64,000 bases of DNA from Verticillium longisporum (GCA_019188255.1 JAETXT010000013.1:248001-312000); one strand, 5' to 3'; positions 13,501 to 25,175 are shown, numbered from the stretch's first letter. Program-made: numbers and translations. The notes: a model not told the origin generated them from the letters alone.

Positions 13501-14246
13501 TGAGGCACCTGCTCGGTGAAGTTTGTGGGGCTCTCGTCGAGAATGGCGTAGAGGGTGAAGGAGACAACCTCGCGGGCGGCTGTGCTCTCCTGGCTCACGA
13601 GGGAGAGGAGCTGCTCGACGCAGGCCTGGCCGGCAGCGTCCTTGTTGTCGAGGTCAATGCTGATGGCACGGGCCAGGAGACGGCACTTGGAGTGGCGGCC
13701 GTTGGTGGTAGGGTCGTTGACAGCGCTCTCAATGAGGTGCTTGCGAGCGACGTTCCTCTGGTCGTCGTTGACCTTCAGCCAGTGCTTGGCCGTGATGCGC
13801 TGGGCCTGCACAGAGGCCAGCTGACGGATGCCGGCGTCATTGTGGGAGACGGCAATCTCGATGAGCAGCAACAGGGACTGGGGCTGCGAGTAGTAGTTCT
13901 TCTGAAGCTCGGCGGTGACGGCCTTGACCTTTTCCGTGTCGGCTGTTGAGGGACGAAAATGTCAGCAAGACCGTCAAGATGGAAAAGATGGCAAAAACGT
14001 GGTTTTGTAGGAACGGCGAGGAGAGGAAGAAGAAGCAAAAGAAAAATGCTGGTGGCTGGGGCAGGGTTTCTTCTTCCTCACCTCGCTTCGTGCCCGGTCA
14101 GTGCGGCCAGCAAGGGGGGTGCACGATGTCTTGCCTTGCGCCGCGCACGCAGGCTTTCATCGCCAAAGAACGAAGGAGGGGCAACAGGATAGAGACTCAC
14201 GAATCTGGCTCGCCTGGAGCAGCTGCGCCAACTGGTCCTTGTCCAT
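10562..14246 (-). CDS. importin beta / karyopherin, Kap123 (importin-4) type
   Basis: Nuclear import receptor that carries cargo such as ribosomal proteins and histones through the nuclear pore, 1077 aa. Three exons: 14246..14201, 13942..11632 and 11438..10562. The introns are 258 and 193 nt, long for this window, with GTGAGT and GTACGT donors. The first exon encodes only MDKDQLAQLLQASQI plus a split proline codon. The whole protein is tandem HEAT-like helices (for example DHDDNVRYAALIGLIHLADE and DSGVKAAAAGAIGAIAFSMG). An acidic loop EEGEDDDDWLD followed by hydrophobics lies near the middle, as expected for Kap123 family members. Length agrees with yeast Kap123 (1113 aa). Start and splice choices keep the family-like N-terminus. 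Confidence 0.94.
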
Positions 14247-14666
14247 GATGGCTGACTGATTTTGGGAGGAAAGGAGGGGGAGGAGAGGTGAGGAGGGGTG
14301 GTAGAGGGGAAGGGAAAAAAGGTGAAGCCAGAGAAAAAGTTGCCCCGCGGCAGAATTTATCAGGCAGTCTGTTGTTTTGGGGGCCCCGCTACCCTCTGTT
14401 GTGACGACCTCGACCTTTGGTCTTTGGGTGTGGTACTTCAGTGGTTGCGTGGGACTGGCGCGAACTACGAGGTACCTTTCTCTGCCTCTACCTAGCAAGC
14501 CTAGGTACCTTACAAGGTAGTAGTGTGTGGGCAAGCGCAAATTCTGGTGCTGCGCTGGCCGTGGCCGTCGCTCGCTGCTGCCCAACTCGAGTGGCCATCG
14601 CTTCCCAGACCAGAAGCACCACAAAAATTTCCATTTTCCTGGGCCATCGATGACCTGGCAAGCCTA

Positions 14667-14725
14667 AGCCTGGTCATGGTCCACAGCCTGGTCATGGTCC
14701 ACAGCCTGGTCATGGTCCACAGCCT
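14667..14725. repeat. 18-bp tandem repeat, 3.3 copies
   Basis: Unit AGCCTGGTCATGGTCCAC at 14667-14684, 14685-14702 and 14703-14720, followed by a partial AGCCT. The copies are identical, so the expansion is recent. It lies 420-480 bp upstream of the importin start. Confidence 0.95.
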
Positions 14726-15147
14726 ATTTTCCGCCGTCCATGGTCCACCTGAATGAGCAAAGCGTCCTGCTCGGGAGGAAGACGCTGGAAAAAAAATTCT
14801 ATTGCCCCGCATCTACAAGATTGGACTTTTCGGATAAGATAAGAGATGCTGTCGTGGCGGGGTAACGCGACGCGTGCCGTGCTTGGGTGCGGACTCGCAC
14901 TACTGGCACTGTCCTTACATCATCCATTTCTGTCTGTCAGCAGATGGATGAATCACTGCAGTACGAAGCCCACTTGCACCTCGAGACGCCTGATCGCATA
15001 CCTGCCTACCTCCTAGATATCTACCCTACCTACACACTTGCCTTGGTGACCAGATCGAGTTCGTATCCATCTGACCTGCTCCAAACCATTTTATCCACTT
15101 CCGAATTTCTACTTCATCCATCAAGTGCTATCCGATGTTGCAAAATC

Positions 15148-15187
15148 GAAGAAAAGAGGACTCTCAGGAAGAAAAGAGGACTCTCAG
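15148..15187. repeat. 20-bp perfect tandem duplication
   Basis: Unit GAAGAAAAGAGGACTCTCAG occurs twice without mismatch at 15148-15167 and 15168-15187. Intergenic. Confidence 0.95.
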
Positions 15188-15668
15188 CGTCCTCAACCTC
15201 ACGATGCCTTACGTGCCTCCTCGACTGAGCGAGCGCAGTCTGCTGCAATCCATGTCCTCCAAACGAGCTCAACTCCGACTTTCTTATCGAAAGCGTGCGA
15301 GGAGGCGGCCTCTTTCACCCCCTGACATGGCCAGCAAAACGCCAAATCGATGCCCATGAGAGGCGTCGAGCTGAGAGGTGCTCTTCCCAACCACTCCCCG
15401 GCTGACTCAATGGCTGCCACAGGTCAATGCAGCACTTGATCAACCAGCATGGGCCGGAGTGCTGCCACTGCAGGCCTTTGACCCCTACGACTTTCCCAAA
15501 ACATGCCACAATGCCGCCAACCACTTCCCTCACCGCCATGCCGGTGACTCAAAGTGAGGCCAATCCGCTTCGTCTATCCAGCATGGCAAGCGGCTGAGAT
15601 GGCGTATACAGAGGCGCATCATACCGGTTCTCAGCCAGCCTTTTGACTCTCCTCACGAAGCACCGACC

Positions 15669-17841
15669 ATGACAACAGACGCGGCTCCCCAGGTCAACGA
15701 CCTACTCATCGTGACGGATGCTACGTCATCGATGAACAGTTACCTACAAGCTCTCCGCGACGTCCTTCCCGACATCATCCGGGTTTCCTCTCTCACACGC
15801 TGCTTTTCGCGCGTCGGCATCATTGCCTACCGTGACTATGGCGGCCGTGCCAGCGCGGCTCCTGTGACGGAATGGTCCGGCTGGAACTACATGGACGAAA
15901 ACGACGACAATGGCAAAATCATAACCCAAACCTGGCTCATCGACTTCGCCAACACTCTTCATGGCAGTGGGGGCTACGACTGGCCCGAGGCCGCCAAGAC
16001 TGGCCTCGCACTCGCACACAGCGTCATGCGCGACGACGCGACAACCATCATGCTGCTCTTCACTGATGCCCCTCCGCACCTCCTAGCCGTGGGAGGCGTA
16101 CCATGTCAGGCTGAGATCGTCAAGCTGTCTGACCTGAGGAGTTTTGGCGGCAGCGGCCCCGGCTTTGTCGATTGAATCTCCGGTGCCACCCTCTTGTCGG
16201 ACGGCGACTGCAAGGCCCAAGTCTTTGCCCTCGTCCACGCCACGGATGTCCAGGCGTCACTCCTGTACCTGACCGCCATGACAAACGGCAAAATTACCAC
16301 CTCAAATCAGCCACGTCAGACGTCCTTTCCGACTTGACCATGCATGTGTTCCTGACCTGGATGGGACTTGCGAGCGACCAAGACGAACACTTCAACGATG
16401 TCGTAACGACTGCCACCTACCGCAACACAGATGGGCTGAGAGATGCTCTGAAGGAAGGTGACTCGAGCCTGCGACGTTTCATGGATTCGCAAGCTTGGCA
16501 GCATCAGTCCAGCCACGTCAACTTCAACATGACGTTGAGCGAAAAGGCTCAAGGCCACGGGACGACTGTGATTGTCACGAACCCGCGCGCGTCGCCCATG
16601 CAAGCGCTCGAGGCGCGATACGCCAATGATGCCGAGTACCGCGTCTTTGTGTCACAGCAGCTCGCCGCCATCATTGATACGAACGCATCCGCCGTGGCGA
16701 CACATCCCGTCTACGGCTCGCTCTGGCGCGCCGTCTGTGCTGACAGGGCGAACGATGCCCGAGACGATCTGGTCATGGCGTTTGGACAGGCCGTCGACCG
16801 TATCACCAGTGAAACAAGACGTCGGAAAATGAAGGACTGGCTCGCGCAGTCTTACGATTTCAGTGCCGTCATCCAAGATGCCATCGGCGACATGACCGAG
16901 GACGAACGTTATCCCTGCGTGCTTTTCGACCCAACAGAGAATTTCACGGCCGTCGCTACCGCCGGAGGCACAGACAACCGACAAGTCACAGACTTAACTC
17001 GCGAAGAACTCCTCGATATTGGACGATCGTGTGACCCTAGTATTCTTCGCCGCCTCGGCAAGGTGCTCGCGCAGATGAAATATGTCGCCACCGAGGCCGA
17101 TCTCCCTGCCCACCTCAGAGACGGGCCTGGCGTAGCTGTTCCTCGTATCCCTCTGGCGCTCGCAAAGCCTGAGCACAAGCGCAGCTTTTGGAAGCTCCTG
17201 CTTCATACCGTTGTTCCAGGCACGCAGCTTTCCACGCGCCCTGCCGCGCTGCTTGCCGCCCTGGCCCTTCGCAAGGGAATCCTGCCGCTGAGAGCGGTCG
17301 CCGACCAAGAAATGATTGCGTTCAGTGACAAGTGGAACAACTTGACGACAACGGAAAACTGGAACCTCGGCTGCCTGTTTCTGCTCCTCGACGCAGACAG
17401 GGATTTTGAGGTGCGTGTCTCGGAAGGGACGATCAAACGCCCCAGACCTGATGCCCGCGTCCTTTGCGATGAAGATCGCCGTCTGTTCCGCACTCTAGTC
17501 GACTACAAGATGCTGGAGCAGAACCTGCAGACAACGCTTCAGGCGCGCCTGCCGACGTGCAAGACTGGCGATGCGGGGAGTGTGAGATGCCGCAGGCCAA
17601 AACCACGGCGAGAAAGGTGGCCATGGTCATGCGTGAATGCCCCGGGTGCAGCACAATGACGGAGAAGATCAGTGGTTGGGATCACATTACCTGCCCGAAC
17701 TGTGATGCGCACTGGTGCTTCCAGTGTGGTCAAGACGTCGGGTATGACCGGATCTACCAGCACATGAGCGATGAGCACGGCGGCTGGTGGGATAACCGAG
17801 ACGATGAAGATGTGGAGGATGAGTGGGAGTACGAGTATTGA
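15669..17841 (+). pseudogene. decayed vWA-domain / RBR-type RING protein gene
   Basis: Three successive reading frames together encode one protein. Frame A (15669..16175) starts MTTDAAPQVND and gives a vWA domain with MIDAS-like DATSS and TDAPPH. It meets a TGA at 16173-16175, but clear coding sequence (for example AQVFALVHATD) continues past it. Near 16300-16318 the reading moves to another frame, which runs to about 17545 through a helical middle region. A third frame (to 17841) gives a RING2-like tail: C-x2-C, then CPGC, HITCPNC, HWCFQC and an acidic end. Known fungal vWA-RBR proteins, as I recall them, are longer with RING1/IBR zinc clusters before this tail, and those are absent here. 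No canonical introns explain the breaks. The RING2 cysteine expected before DHITC is Trp. Confidence 0.75.
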
Positions 17842-18164
17842 CTGTTGTACGTTATGATCCTATCGACCGTTCTGTTGATTCCCGCCTTCATGCCGTTGAT
17901 CAACGTGACCAGACGTTGGTGATGTGCATTGCATCGGGCAGGCGGACTAATCCGTCGTGGCACTACGCGGCGGACATTCTCCGCCCCCCTCCTCCATCCG
18001 GATGGGTGGCGATCGCGACATTCCCGTCCCCGCATCGGATAACCGATGTCAAGTCGTTGGCCAATCCAGCGAGGTGTATTTCACAACAGTTGTCGGCTTC
18101 ATGATTTATGATATGAACGACGACCGTTGTTACACTCTTTTGTGATTTTTCCAGACTCTCAGCC
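17842..18164. other. intergenic, promoter of dehydratase gene
   Basis: A 323-bp gap before the dehydratase ATG. Short direct GC-rich stretches only; no gene is visible. Confidence 0.5.
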
Positions 18165-20142
18165 ATGGCAGACCAACATCAACAGGGAGCTGGCCCAGCC
18201 AACTCTCTGGCCGACTATGATCTCTCCACGCCCATCTCCACAACCCAAGGCGGCCTCCGCCAGGGCCTCACATCCTACGGAGACGCTCACTTCTCGCTAT
18301 TCCTGCGCAAGGTCTTCATCAAGGCCCTCGGCTACAGCGACGACGCTCTCTCACGGCCCATCATTGGCATCGTCAACACGTATTCCAGCTTCAATCCCTG
18401 CCATGCCAACATTCCGCAGCTCATCGAGGCCGTCAAGCGGGGCGTGCAGCTGAACGGCGGTCTGGCTGTCGACTTTCCCACAATCAGTCTGCACGAGTCG
18501 TTTTCGAGCCCGACTTCGATGTATCTGCGGAACCTAATGAGCATGGACACGGAGGAGATGATTGCTGCGCAGCCATGTGACGCTGTTGTTCTGATAGGAG
18601 GTGAGACAATAAGATGGAACAACCCCTCTTGACGTGCACGACTGACGGCCCAGGCTGCGACAAAACGACACCAGCACAGCTCATGGGCGGCATATCTGCC
18701 AACAAGCCCATCTTGCACCTCGTCACGGGACCCATGATGCCGGGGAGCCACAAGGGCGTCCGCATCGGCGCCTGCACAGACTGTCGGAACAACTGGGCCA
18801 GCTTCCGGGCTGGCACCATCGATATCGAAGACATCTCGGCCATCAACGATGAACTGGCGCCAACGGTAAGCCACCCGAGTCCTTGGCACGATGAGACTAT
18901 GACTGATATGACTGACCCCGCCAGGCCGGAACATGCGGCGTCATGGGCACGGCCAGCACAATGGCGTGCATCCTCGTGGCCCTCGGGCTGATGCCCTTCA
19001 AGGGCGCCTCGGCGCCGGCCGTGTCGTCGGCGCGGCTGCGCATCGCCGAAGAGACAGGCGCCAACGCGGTGCGGGCGTTCCGACAGCAGCTCCGGCCGCA
19101 GACGGTGCTGACGCGCGACTCGTTCCTCAACGCCATCACGGTGCTGCAGGCCATCGGCGGCTCGACCAACGCCGTCGTGCACCTCATGGCCATCGTCAAC
19201 CGCCACCCGGGTGTCGCCGGCACCATCACGCTCGACACGGTCGACGCCATCGGGCGGACGACGCCGCTGCTCGTCGACCTCAAGCCCAGCGGCGACAAGT
19301 ACATGACCGACTTCCACGACGCCGGCGGCATGGCCGTGCTGCTGGGCGCGCTGCGGCCGCTGCTGCGCCTCGACGCCCTGACCGTCACGGGCCGCACGCT
19401 CGGCGCCGAGCTCGACGCCGCGCCCGCGAGACCCGTGCCGCGCGCGAGCCCCGTCAGCTGCATCCAGCCCCTCGCCGCGCCGCTGCACGCCGCGTCGTCG
19501 CTCGTCGTGCTGCGCGGCAACCTCGCGCCCGGCGGCGCCGTCATGAAGGCCAGCGCCGCCAAGGACGCGCGGCTGCTGCGCCACGCCGGCCCCGCCGTCG
19601 TCTTCGCCGGCGCCGCCGACCTGGCGCGCCGCATCGACGACCCGGCCCTCGACGTCACGCCCGACAGCGTGCTCGTGCTGCAGAACATCGGGCCCGTCGG
19701 CAACCCCGGCATGCCCGAGGCGGGCCTCATTCCCATCCCGAGAAAGCTGGCGGCGCGGGGCGTGCTGGACATGCTGCGCGTCTCGGACGGCAGGATGAGC
19801 GGCACGGCGGGGGGGACCATTGTTCTTCACGTTTCGCCTGAAGCTGCGGATCCCGAGTCTGTGCTGGGCATTGTCAGGACTGGCGATATCATTACCTGCG
19901 ACGTGGACTGTCGGGTCATCAGGGTGGAGCTTTCAGACGAGGAGATTCAGAGGCGGGTGAGGGAGAAGAAGGAAACGCTGGAGAGGGAGGAGGCCAAGGA
20001 GGGCGCGGCGCCGGGGCCTTGGACGGCGAGGAAGACGATCAGGGGGTACCGGGGGCTGTACATGAGGTCGGTGAACCAGGCGCAGCAGGGCGCCGACTTT
20101 GATTTCTTGACGGCTGCCGGGCCGCGGGGAGGACAGGAGTAG
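18165..20142 (+). CDS. IlvD/Edd-family dehydratase, sugar-acid type
   Basis: Iron-sulfur dehydratase of 621 aa. Three exons: 18165..18600, 18654..18865 and 18925..20142, with introns of 53 and 59 nt. The three cluster-ligand cysteines are C79 (NPCHANI), C147 (GGCDKTTP) and C220 (GTCGVMGTA). Their spacing of 68 and 73 residues equals that of the [2Fe-2S] L-arabinonate dehydratase of Rhizobium (C59, C127, C200). Lys149 sits where that family has a carbamylated lysine, and S508 (DGRMSG) where it has the catalytic serine. The segment SPTSMYLRNLMSMDTEEMI is characteristic of aldonate dehydratases rather than branched-chain dihydroxyacid dehydratase. Thus dehydration of an aldonate to a 2-keto-3-deoxy acid is likely; the sugar is unknown. 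No obvious mitochondrial presequence argues against a role in valine/isoleucine synthesis. Exon 3 is markedly GC-rich. Confidence 0.9.
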
Positions 20143-20505
20143 AGGGAGCTACGATGCAGATTGACGTCTCGCGGGCCGGAGAAGATTCCGAATTGCTAGT
20201 TCCCTTTGTCAGACTTGGTCGTAGGCTCGTCAGGCTTCTCGATATCCGAAAAGGAGAAATTCAGAGCCAAAGAGCATACGAGATCAGGGCGACGCAGTTG
20301 GTTCATCATTTACCTTCAACTCAGTCGCTCTCATCAGGCTTTTCTGACTAATCACACTCCTCTCGTCAGCCGAGTCCTCTCATCTTATTCTCTTGGCAGG
20401 ATTCGAGCTGCATCTTCAAACTTGCTTGCACCTCATCCATCACCATGCGACGCCGGCGATTCATAGCTTGGCACTTCTTCTTGTCCAAGAGGCACGGCGG
20501 TCGAC
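20143..20505. other. intergenic, nothing recognised
   Basis: A 363-bp gap between the dehydratase stop and the DUF7136 gene. It serves as 3' and promoter region; no further gene. Confidence 0.5.
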
Positions 20506-21012
20506 ATGCTGTTCCTCTCTCCATGGCCATGGGTCTTGGCGGCCCTCACCCTAGCCCATCAGCCCGTCGCCGCCGAGCTGCCGTCCAACGCCATCGAGCT
20601 CGACCTCGTCTTCCCACGCGCCGGCGGCGTCTATGCAGAGACAGAAATCGGCCTGCCAGTCCTTGTCTCCCTGCAGAACCCGAATGCGGCCTACCACTAC
20701 GGCTGGAGCATCGAGTGGTCCGTCAGTTTCTCGCAACTGACGACGTTTCACGGTCTGATGCCGTCGCTGAACCCGCGGCCCGAGACGACGAGCTCTTGTG
20801 CTGTCACTGCGAGCATCACGCACGAGGTGCAGCCGTGCGCTGCGACGGCGGGCGAGGCGCAGGAGATGAGTCTTTCGAGCAGGATGCAGTGGGGAGGATC
20901 TTGTGCTACTGGAGGAGCGGCGCCCTCGCAGACCGGTGCTGCGGCGTCGGTTGGGCCGTTGGTGGGCATTGGTGCGCTGGGGCTCGTGGGCGTACTCGCA
21001 GGGTTGACCTGA
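20506..21012 (+). CDS. secreted GPI-anchored protein, DUF7136-like, shortened
   Basis: 168 aa, single exon. A signal peptide (about residues 1-23, MLFLSP...PVAA) is followed by ELPSNAIELDLVFPRAGGVYAETEIGLPV and LQNPNAAYHYGWSIEWSV. This is the N-terminal signature of fungal DUF7136 cell-surface proteins. A cysteine-containing segment (SSCAVTASI..., QPCAAT) and a C-terminal hydrophobic tail, GPLVGIGALGLVGVLAGL, after a small-residue region indicate a GPI-attachment signal. DUF7136 proteins are usually nearer 250-300 aa; the middle of the domain appears to be missing between WSV and SSCAV. That could be an internal deletion, a missed exon or a divergent member. Wall or surface location is inferred. 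Confidence 0.65.
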   Translation: MLFLSPWPWVLAALTLAHQPVAAELPSNAIELDLVFPRAGGVYAETEIGLPVLVSLQNPNAAYHYGWSIEWSVSFSQLTTFHGLMPSLNPRPETTSSCAVTASITHEVQPCAATAGEAQEMSLSSRMQWGGSCATGGAAPSQTGAAASVGPLVGIGALGLVGVLAGLT

Positions 21013-22724
21013 GGGTTGGACAGTTGCCTCGCTCAATTTGACTGAGGACAGGATGTCCTTGGGATGATACCAAGCTGAAAAGCCATCGATGTATTGTGAG
21101 TAGGAATCTGGCTTGGCGTATCTAATGTCTAGTGTTTTGTACCGAGGTGGAATGGCAGTTTGGCCTCCACACAACTTGTATAGCATCGGCAATCCTTCTA
21201 GACGACAGGCTCTCGTTTTCTAGCAAAACACCAATCCTGGCAGTTATTCTCCGACACTCGAGTCAACGAGGTCGGTCTTGGTGGATGAGGACGAAAATTC
21301 TCCGCGTGAGAGCTGCCGTGCCAAGGCGCTTGTCAAGACCAGAACAAGGGTATGCCTACGATGAACCACGGACGGAAACTTGCTGGCGGGAGAGGTGAAT
21401 TGGCAAAATAAATCGTTTAATATCCTCTCATACAACTTCCAGCTATTGGTTTTCGCACCTCGTGGTGAGCTTAGGGCTCATTGGTCGTAAAGAGCCTGCT
21501 GGCGGCATGCGTACTCTCAGGGTCAACCCCGCGATCTTGGTCGGTGAGAAGAACTTTGGTCCACCACCATCCTCGGGTCCTGAATCTCGATATCACAAGG
21601 GGCCACCAGATTGGCCGTCACTGTGGACCGAGAAACGGATACAACGGGAGCTGGCGATTCATTCTGCAGGGCGTTCTATTACCCGTCTAGCAATGCAATG
21701 GTTTGCCTCACGTTCCGCCTTAACAGGCTGTACGAGGTCCACAAGGCGCTTGGCTAGCGCACCGGCCCGCGGGAAAAGCTTTTCGGAGATCTTGGCCGCT
21801 GCCGTGCCGGCCGCCATTCCAGGCTGAGACCACGAGGGTTGAGGTTATCGACATTGTCATGAGGTCCTCTTCAAGCCCCCTGAGCTTCTTCAAGCGAACT
21901 GTTGATGGGAACACGTCGTGACCTTCTATTCGACGTAAATGAAATCTTTCTCCTGCGAGCCTCCACCGCCTGTGTCCAGAAAGCTCCCATCGGGTGCCCA
22001 TCGGCCATCGGGTGATATCCGTGGATCCTCATACGTAAAGCGGCTCATAGTGCGGCCCACCGCCGATGGGGCCGGGTCGCCGGCAATGAGTCCAACCGCA
22101 AACAACGAACGACAAGACATGGCCTCGGCGTCCCTGAAACGAGAACGCCCCGGCTCCGAGATTTCGCCAATGACTTGAGAATTACCTTATGCCATGCCTC
22201 CCATCTGACAGGACCCGATGCAAGCGACGTCAAGGGCACCTTGACATGCACTCGCGGACCCTTACCCCAAACCCAAGATGCTTCTCAACATGCTCTCGCC
22301 CACGGGGCGATGCATGGATGGATACCTACTCCATGGGGTAAGAAGAAGCCAAGAGCATGCCGGAAATCCCTCTTGCCCCCTTATCCTACAAGGGAAACGG
22401 GGCGCCGGTATCGAATTGGCGGCCAGAAGTCCGTTGGACTGATCAGAGTTTCCACATTGACGCCCCCAGCCTACAAATATTTCACAGAGAACCACCAACA
22501 GAATTTTCATCCCCATCAAGGTTGCTTCCTCTCACCAGGCGTCTTCTTTGGTACTTCTTCTTTGGTACTGTCTGGCCCATTCTACTCCTGACGCCTTACT
22601 GCAGCTCAATCTGAAGCCTCTTCCGCACGCCATCTCTCATCTGACAGACGTGCGTGTCTGACGCTTCGAAAACGAGTTTGGCTCACGCAGGACGGCCAAT
22701 CACCCCAAGACACCACAGCCTGCC
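21013..22724. other. gene-free stretch, nothing recognised
   Basis: About 1.7 kb without a supported gene. The final 150 bp are the promoter and 5' leader of the amino-acid transporter (pyrimidine-rich, with repeated CTTTGGTACT near 22547-22570). Confidence 0.5.
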
Positions 22725-24257
22725 ATGTCTGCCGCCGTCGATGAGCAGTCTGTTCCCCAGGAGCAGCGTCAGCTGTCGATTCAGCGGGCCGATGTACCTG
22801 CCAACGGAGGCAACAAGGAGGACAACGAGGCCGCCGATATGGCGACGGAGTTGAAACCCGTCGGCCATGACGAGCCGCCGACGAACATGTTTAACCAGGG
22901 TTCCCAGAATTATCGCACACTCGGCCGCTGGGACACCGTCTTCGTCCTCATCACCAACCAAGTTGGTCTCGGTATTCTGTCCTTGCCCGGCTGTCTCAAG
23001 GTGCTCGGCGTCGTGCCTGGCGTAATCGCCATCATTGGTCTCGGCTCTATTTCTGCATACACTGCGTACATTCTCCTCCAATTCTACCGCCGCTACCCTC
23101 ACGTCGTCAACATTGTCGACATGTGTCGCATCATCGGCGGCAAACCTCTGGAAGTTGTCGCTGGACTGGGTCTCTTGGTCAAGGTCATGATGACTTGCGC
23201 TTCCGCTGCCGTCACTCTCTCCGTGTCTTTCAACACCCTGAGCGGTCACGCTTTCTGCACCACCATTTTCATCACGATTGCCGTCATCGCCTGCTGGATC
23301 CTGTGTCTGCCACGAACGGTCAAGTTCGTTTCGCAGAGCGGTATCCCCTCGACGATCAGCATCCTGGCCGCTGCCTTCATCGTCATCATCAGTCTCGGTG
23401 TCTCGAGGCCGACTGGAGCGCCCCCGGGATGGGATAAAGAGATTGCGGTCATTGGCAAGCCTACTTTCCGCCAGGGTCTCAACGCCTGCCTCAAGATCTG
23501 CTATGCATATGCGGGAAACATCTCATGGGTATGAATTTACATGCATTGAAACTAACTCTTGCTCACTCTTGCTCATTCGCTAACATGACTGAAGGTCGGC
23601 TACATGGCGGAGATGCGTAATCCTAGCCGCGACTTCCCCGTCGCTCTGGCCTGCCTCGAAGTCTTCTCCATCACAATCTACACAGTCATCGCCATCGCCA
23701 TCTACTGTCTGGCCGGCAACTACACAACGTCGCCAGCCCTCGGCTCGGCGCCGAGCGTCGCAGCCAAGGCTGCCTACGGCGTCGTCCTTCCCGCCGTCTT
23801 CGCCACGGCCATGGCGTTCGGCCACACGGGCATCAAGTACATGTACGTCGTCGCCATGCGCGCCATGAAGTCCACCCACCAGGTCACCGACCGCAGCGTC
23901 AAGTCCTGGGGAACCTGGTTTGCCTGCGTCACGCTGTACTGGGTCATCGTCTGGGTCATCTCCAACGCCATCCCCATCTTCGACTCGATCCTCTCCATCT
24001 CGTCAGCGACGACGATCGCGTGGTTCACCTTTGGGCTCAGCGCCATCTTCTGGCTGCACCTGAACCGGGGACAGTATTTCAAGAACTGGAAAAATGGCCT
24101 GCTGACCGTCTTAAACTGCCTGCTCATCCTGCAGTCGCTGTTTATGAACGCCGGCGGGCTGTGGTCCTCCATCACGCAGCTCATTGATATTTTCAACAAT
24201 GACAGCAGCAGCGTGCGGGGAGCATTCTCCTGTGGCGATAACTCGCAGGTTGTCTGA
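22725..24257 (+). CDS. AAAP-family amino-acid transporter (Neurospora Mtr-like)
   Basis: Membrane permease of 488 aa in two exons, 22725..23528 and 23595..24257; the 66-nt intron has a GTATGA donor and an AAG acceptor after a CTAACATGACTG branch region. A polar N-tail of about 65 residues precedes TM1, whose QVGLGILSLPGCLKVLGVVP motif (G-x-G-I-L-x-L-P) is the signature of the amino acid/auxin permease family. About eleven hydrophobic segments follow. The segment SYAYAGNIS-like (CYAYAGNISWVGYMAEMRNP) spans the intron and is strongly conserved in fungal neutral amino-acid transporters such as Mtr. The substrate is likely neutral or aromatic amino acids. The convergence with no close partner gives no further hint. 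Confidence 0.92.
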
Positions 24258-25175
24258 GCAAATGACAATGGTAGTATGGTTCTGTTGTACATATTCTTTT
24301 TGATCATCGAAGATCAGATCCTTGCTCGTATTTATCATACATGTTTGTGGATTATTGGACTCCTTGGCAGCTCGGCGGTTTGGAAAGACCTGAACACGTT
24401 TGTGACGATCCAGACTCAACTTTAACTTTCGAGCCACACTTCTAAGCGGTGCCCCTGCTTGTGATTCAGTGCTTGACCCATACGTAGCATCCCGGCAGTG
24501 AGGTCGTGGAAACTGCTAGCGTGAGGCGTGTCGATCGGAGCGGAGGAAGTGGATGTTATTCGACCGAAAATTAGAGACCCTGGACATACCTCCGGTTCCT
24601 GAGCCACCACACCGGGATATCATGGGGCTCATGCTCCTCATGGTCATGTCCACGCATGGTTTGATGAATAAGCAAAGAACAGCTGTGGCAGAACAGCGTT
24701 TGAAAGATGATTTGCGCCTATGGAGTTTGTGGGTTTTGGCACGGAATGTTTGCTCCGCTACTCGGACGTATGTCCGGCAGCCGCGAGTCCAGCAGACTGA
24801 TCGATCTAGAGTACCCATCGCAGCCCATTAATACCCATTCTTTTTGAGGCTGCGATCGATTGGCCCTCCAATCACGAATCATTTCAAGCTGGATGCTCGT
24901 CGCTATGTGCGGGCACATCCAGGGAGATGTAGGTCCGGCTCGTCTCTAACTTCACTTCCTCCAGACTGATGTCATGTCGTCGCCTGCCAGACATCAGATG
25001 AATAGCGAGGAGATATATAGGTGCTACAACCATCTCTCTGGGTCTGCTGTTCCCGCAATCAAGACAGATCTTCGACGAGAGCGTTTGAGAGGTATTGTGC
25101 GTTAGGAAGCCTAGCAAGACGAAGTTGCAAGCGAACGAAGAAGACATAGACTGGTCGATACCAACGACCAACACC
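24258..25175. other. intergenic, nothing recognised
   Basis: About 0.9 kb between two plus-strand transporter genes. It serves as terminator and promoter; no gene is supported. Confidence 0.5.

Larger units (their letters stand above)
14247..15668. other. promoter/intergenic region with two short tandem repeats
   Basis: Upstream of the importin gene and of the decayed vWA gene. Contains an 18-bp repeat at 14667 and a 20-bp duplication at 15148, plus CTACCTA- and CCTAGGTA-type simple sequence near 14490-14515 and 15000-15030. No gene is supported. Confidence 0.55.

Noticed and set aside
11877..13949. 690-codon open frame on the plus strand opposite the importin gene
   Set aside because: It is antisense to a clear HEAT-repeat coding exon with high-GC codon use; long antisense frames are a common by-product of that bias, and its Leu/Glu/Gly/Asp-heavy translation is not protein-like.
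15669..17841. Reading the vWA/RBR region as an intact three-exon gene
   Set aside because: No canonical donor/acceptor pair removes the TGA and restores frame while keeping the conserved coding segments that flank it, so decay or sequence error is more likely.
18933..19841. 302- and 448-codon open frames in other frames over the dehydratase third exon
   Set aside because: The GC-rich exon keeps all frames open; only the frame with the IlvD/Edd motifs and splice continuity is real.
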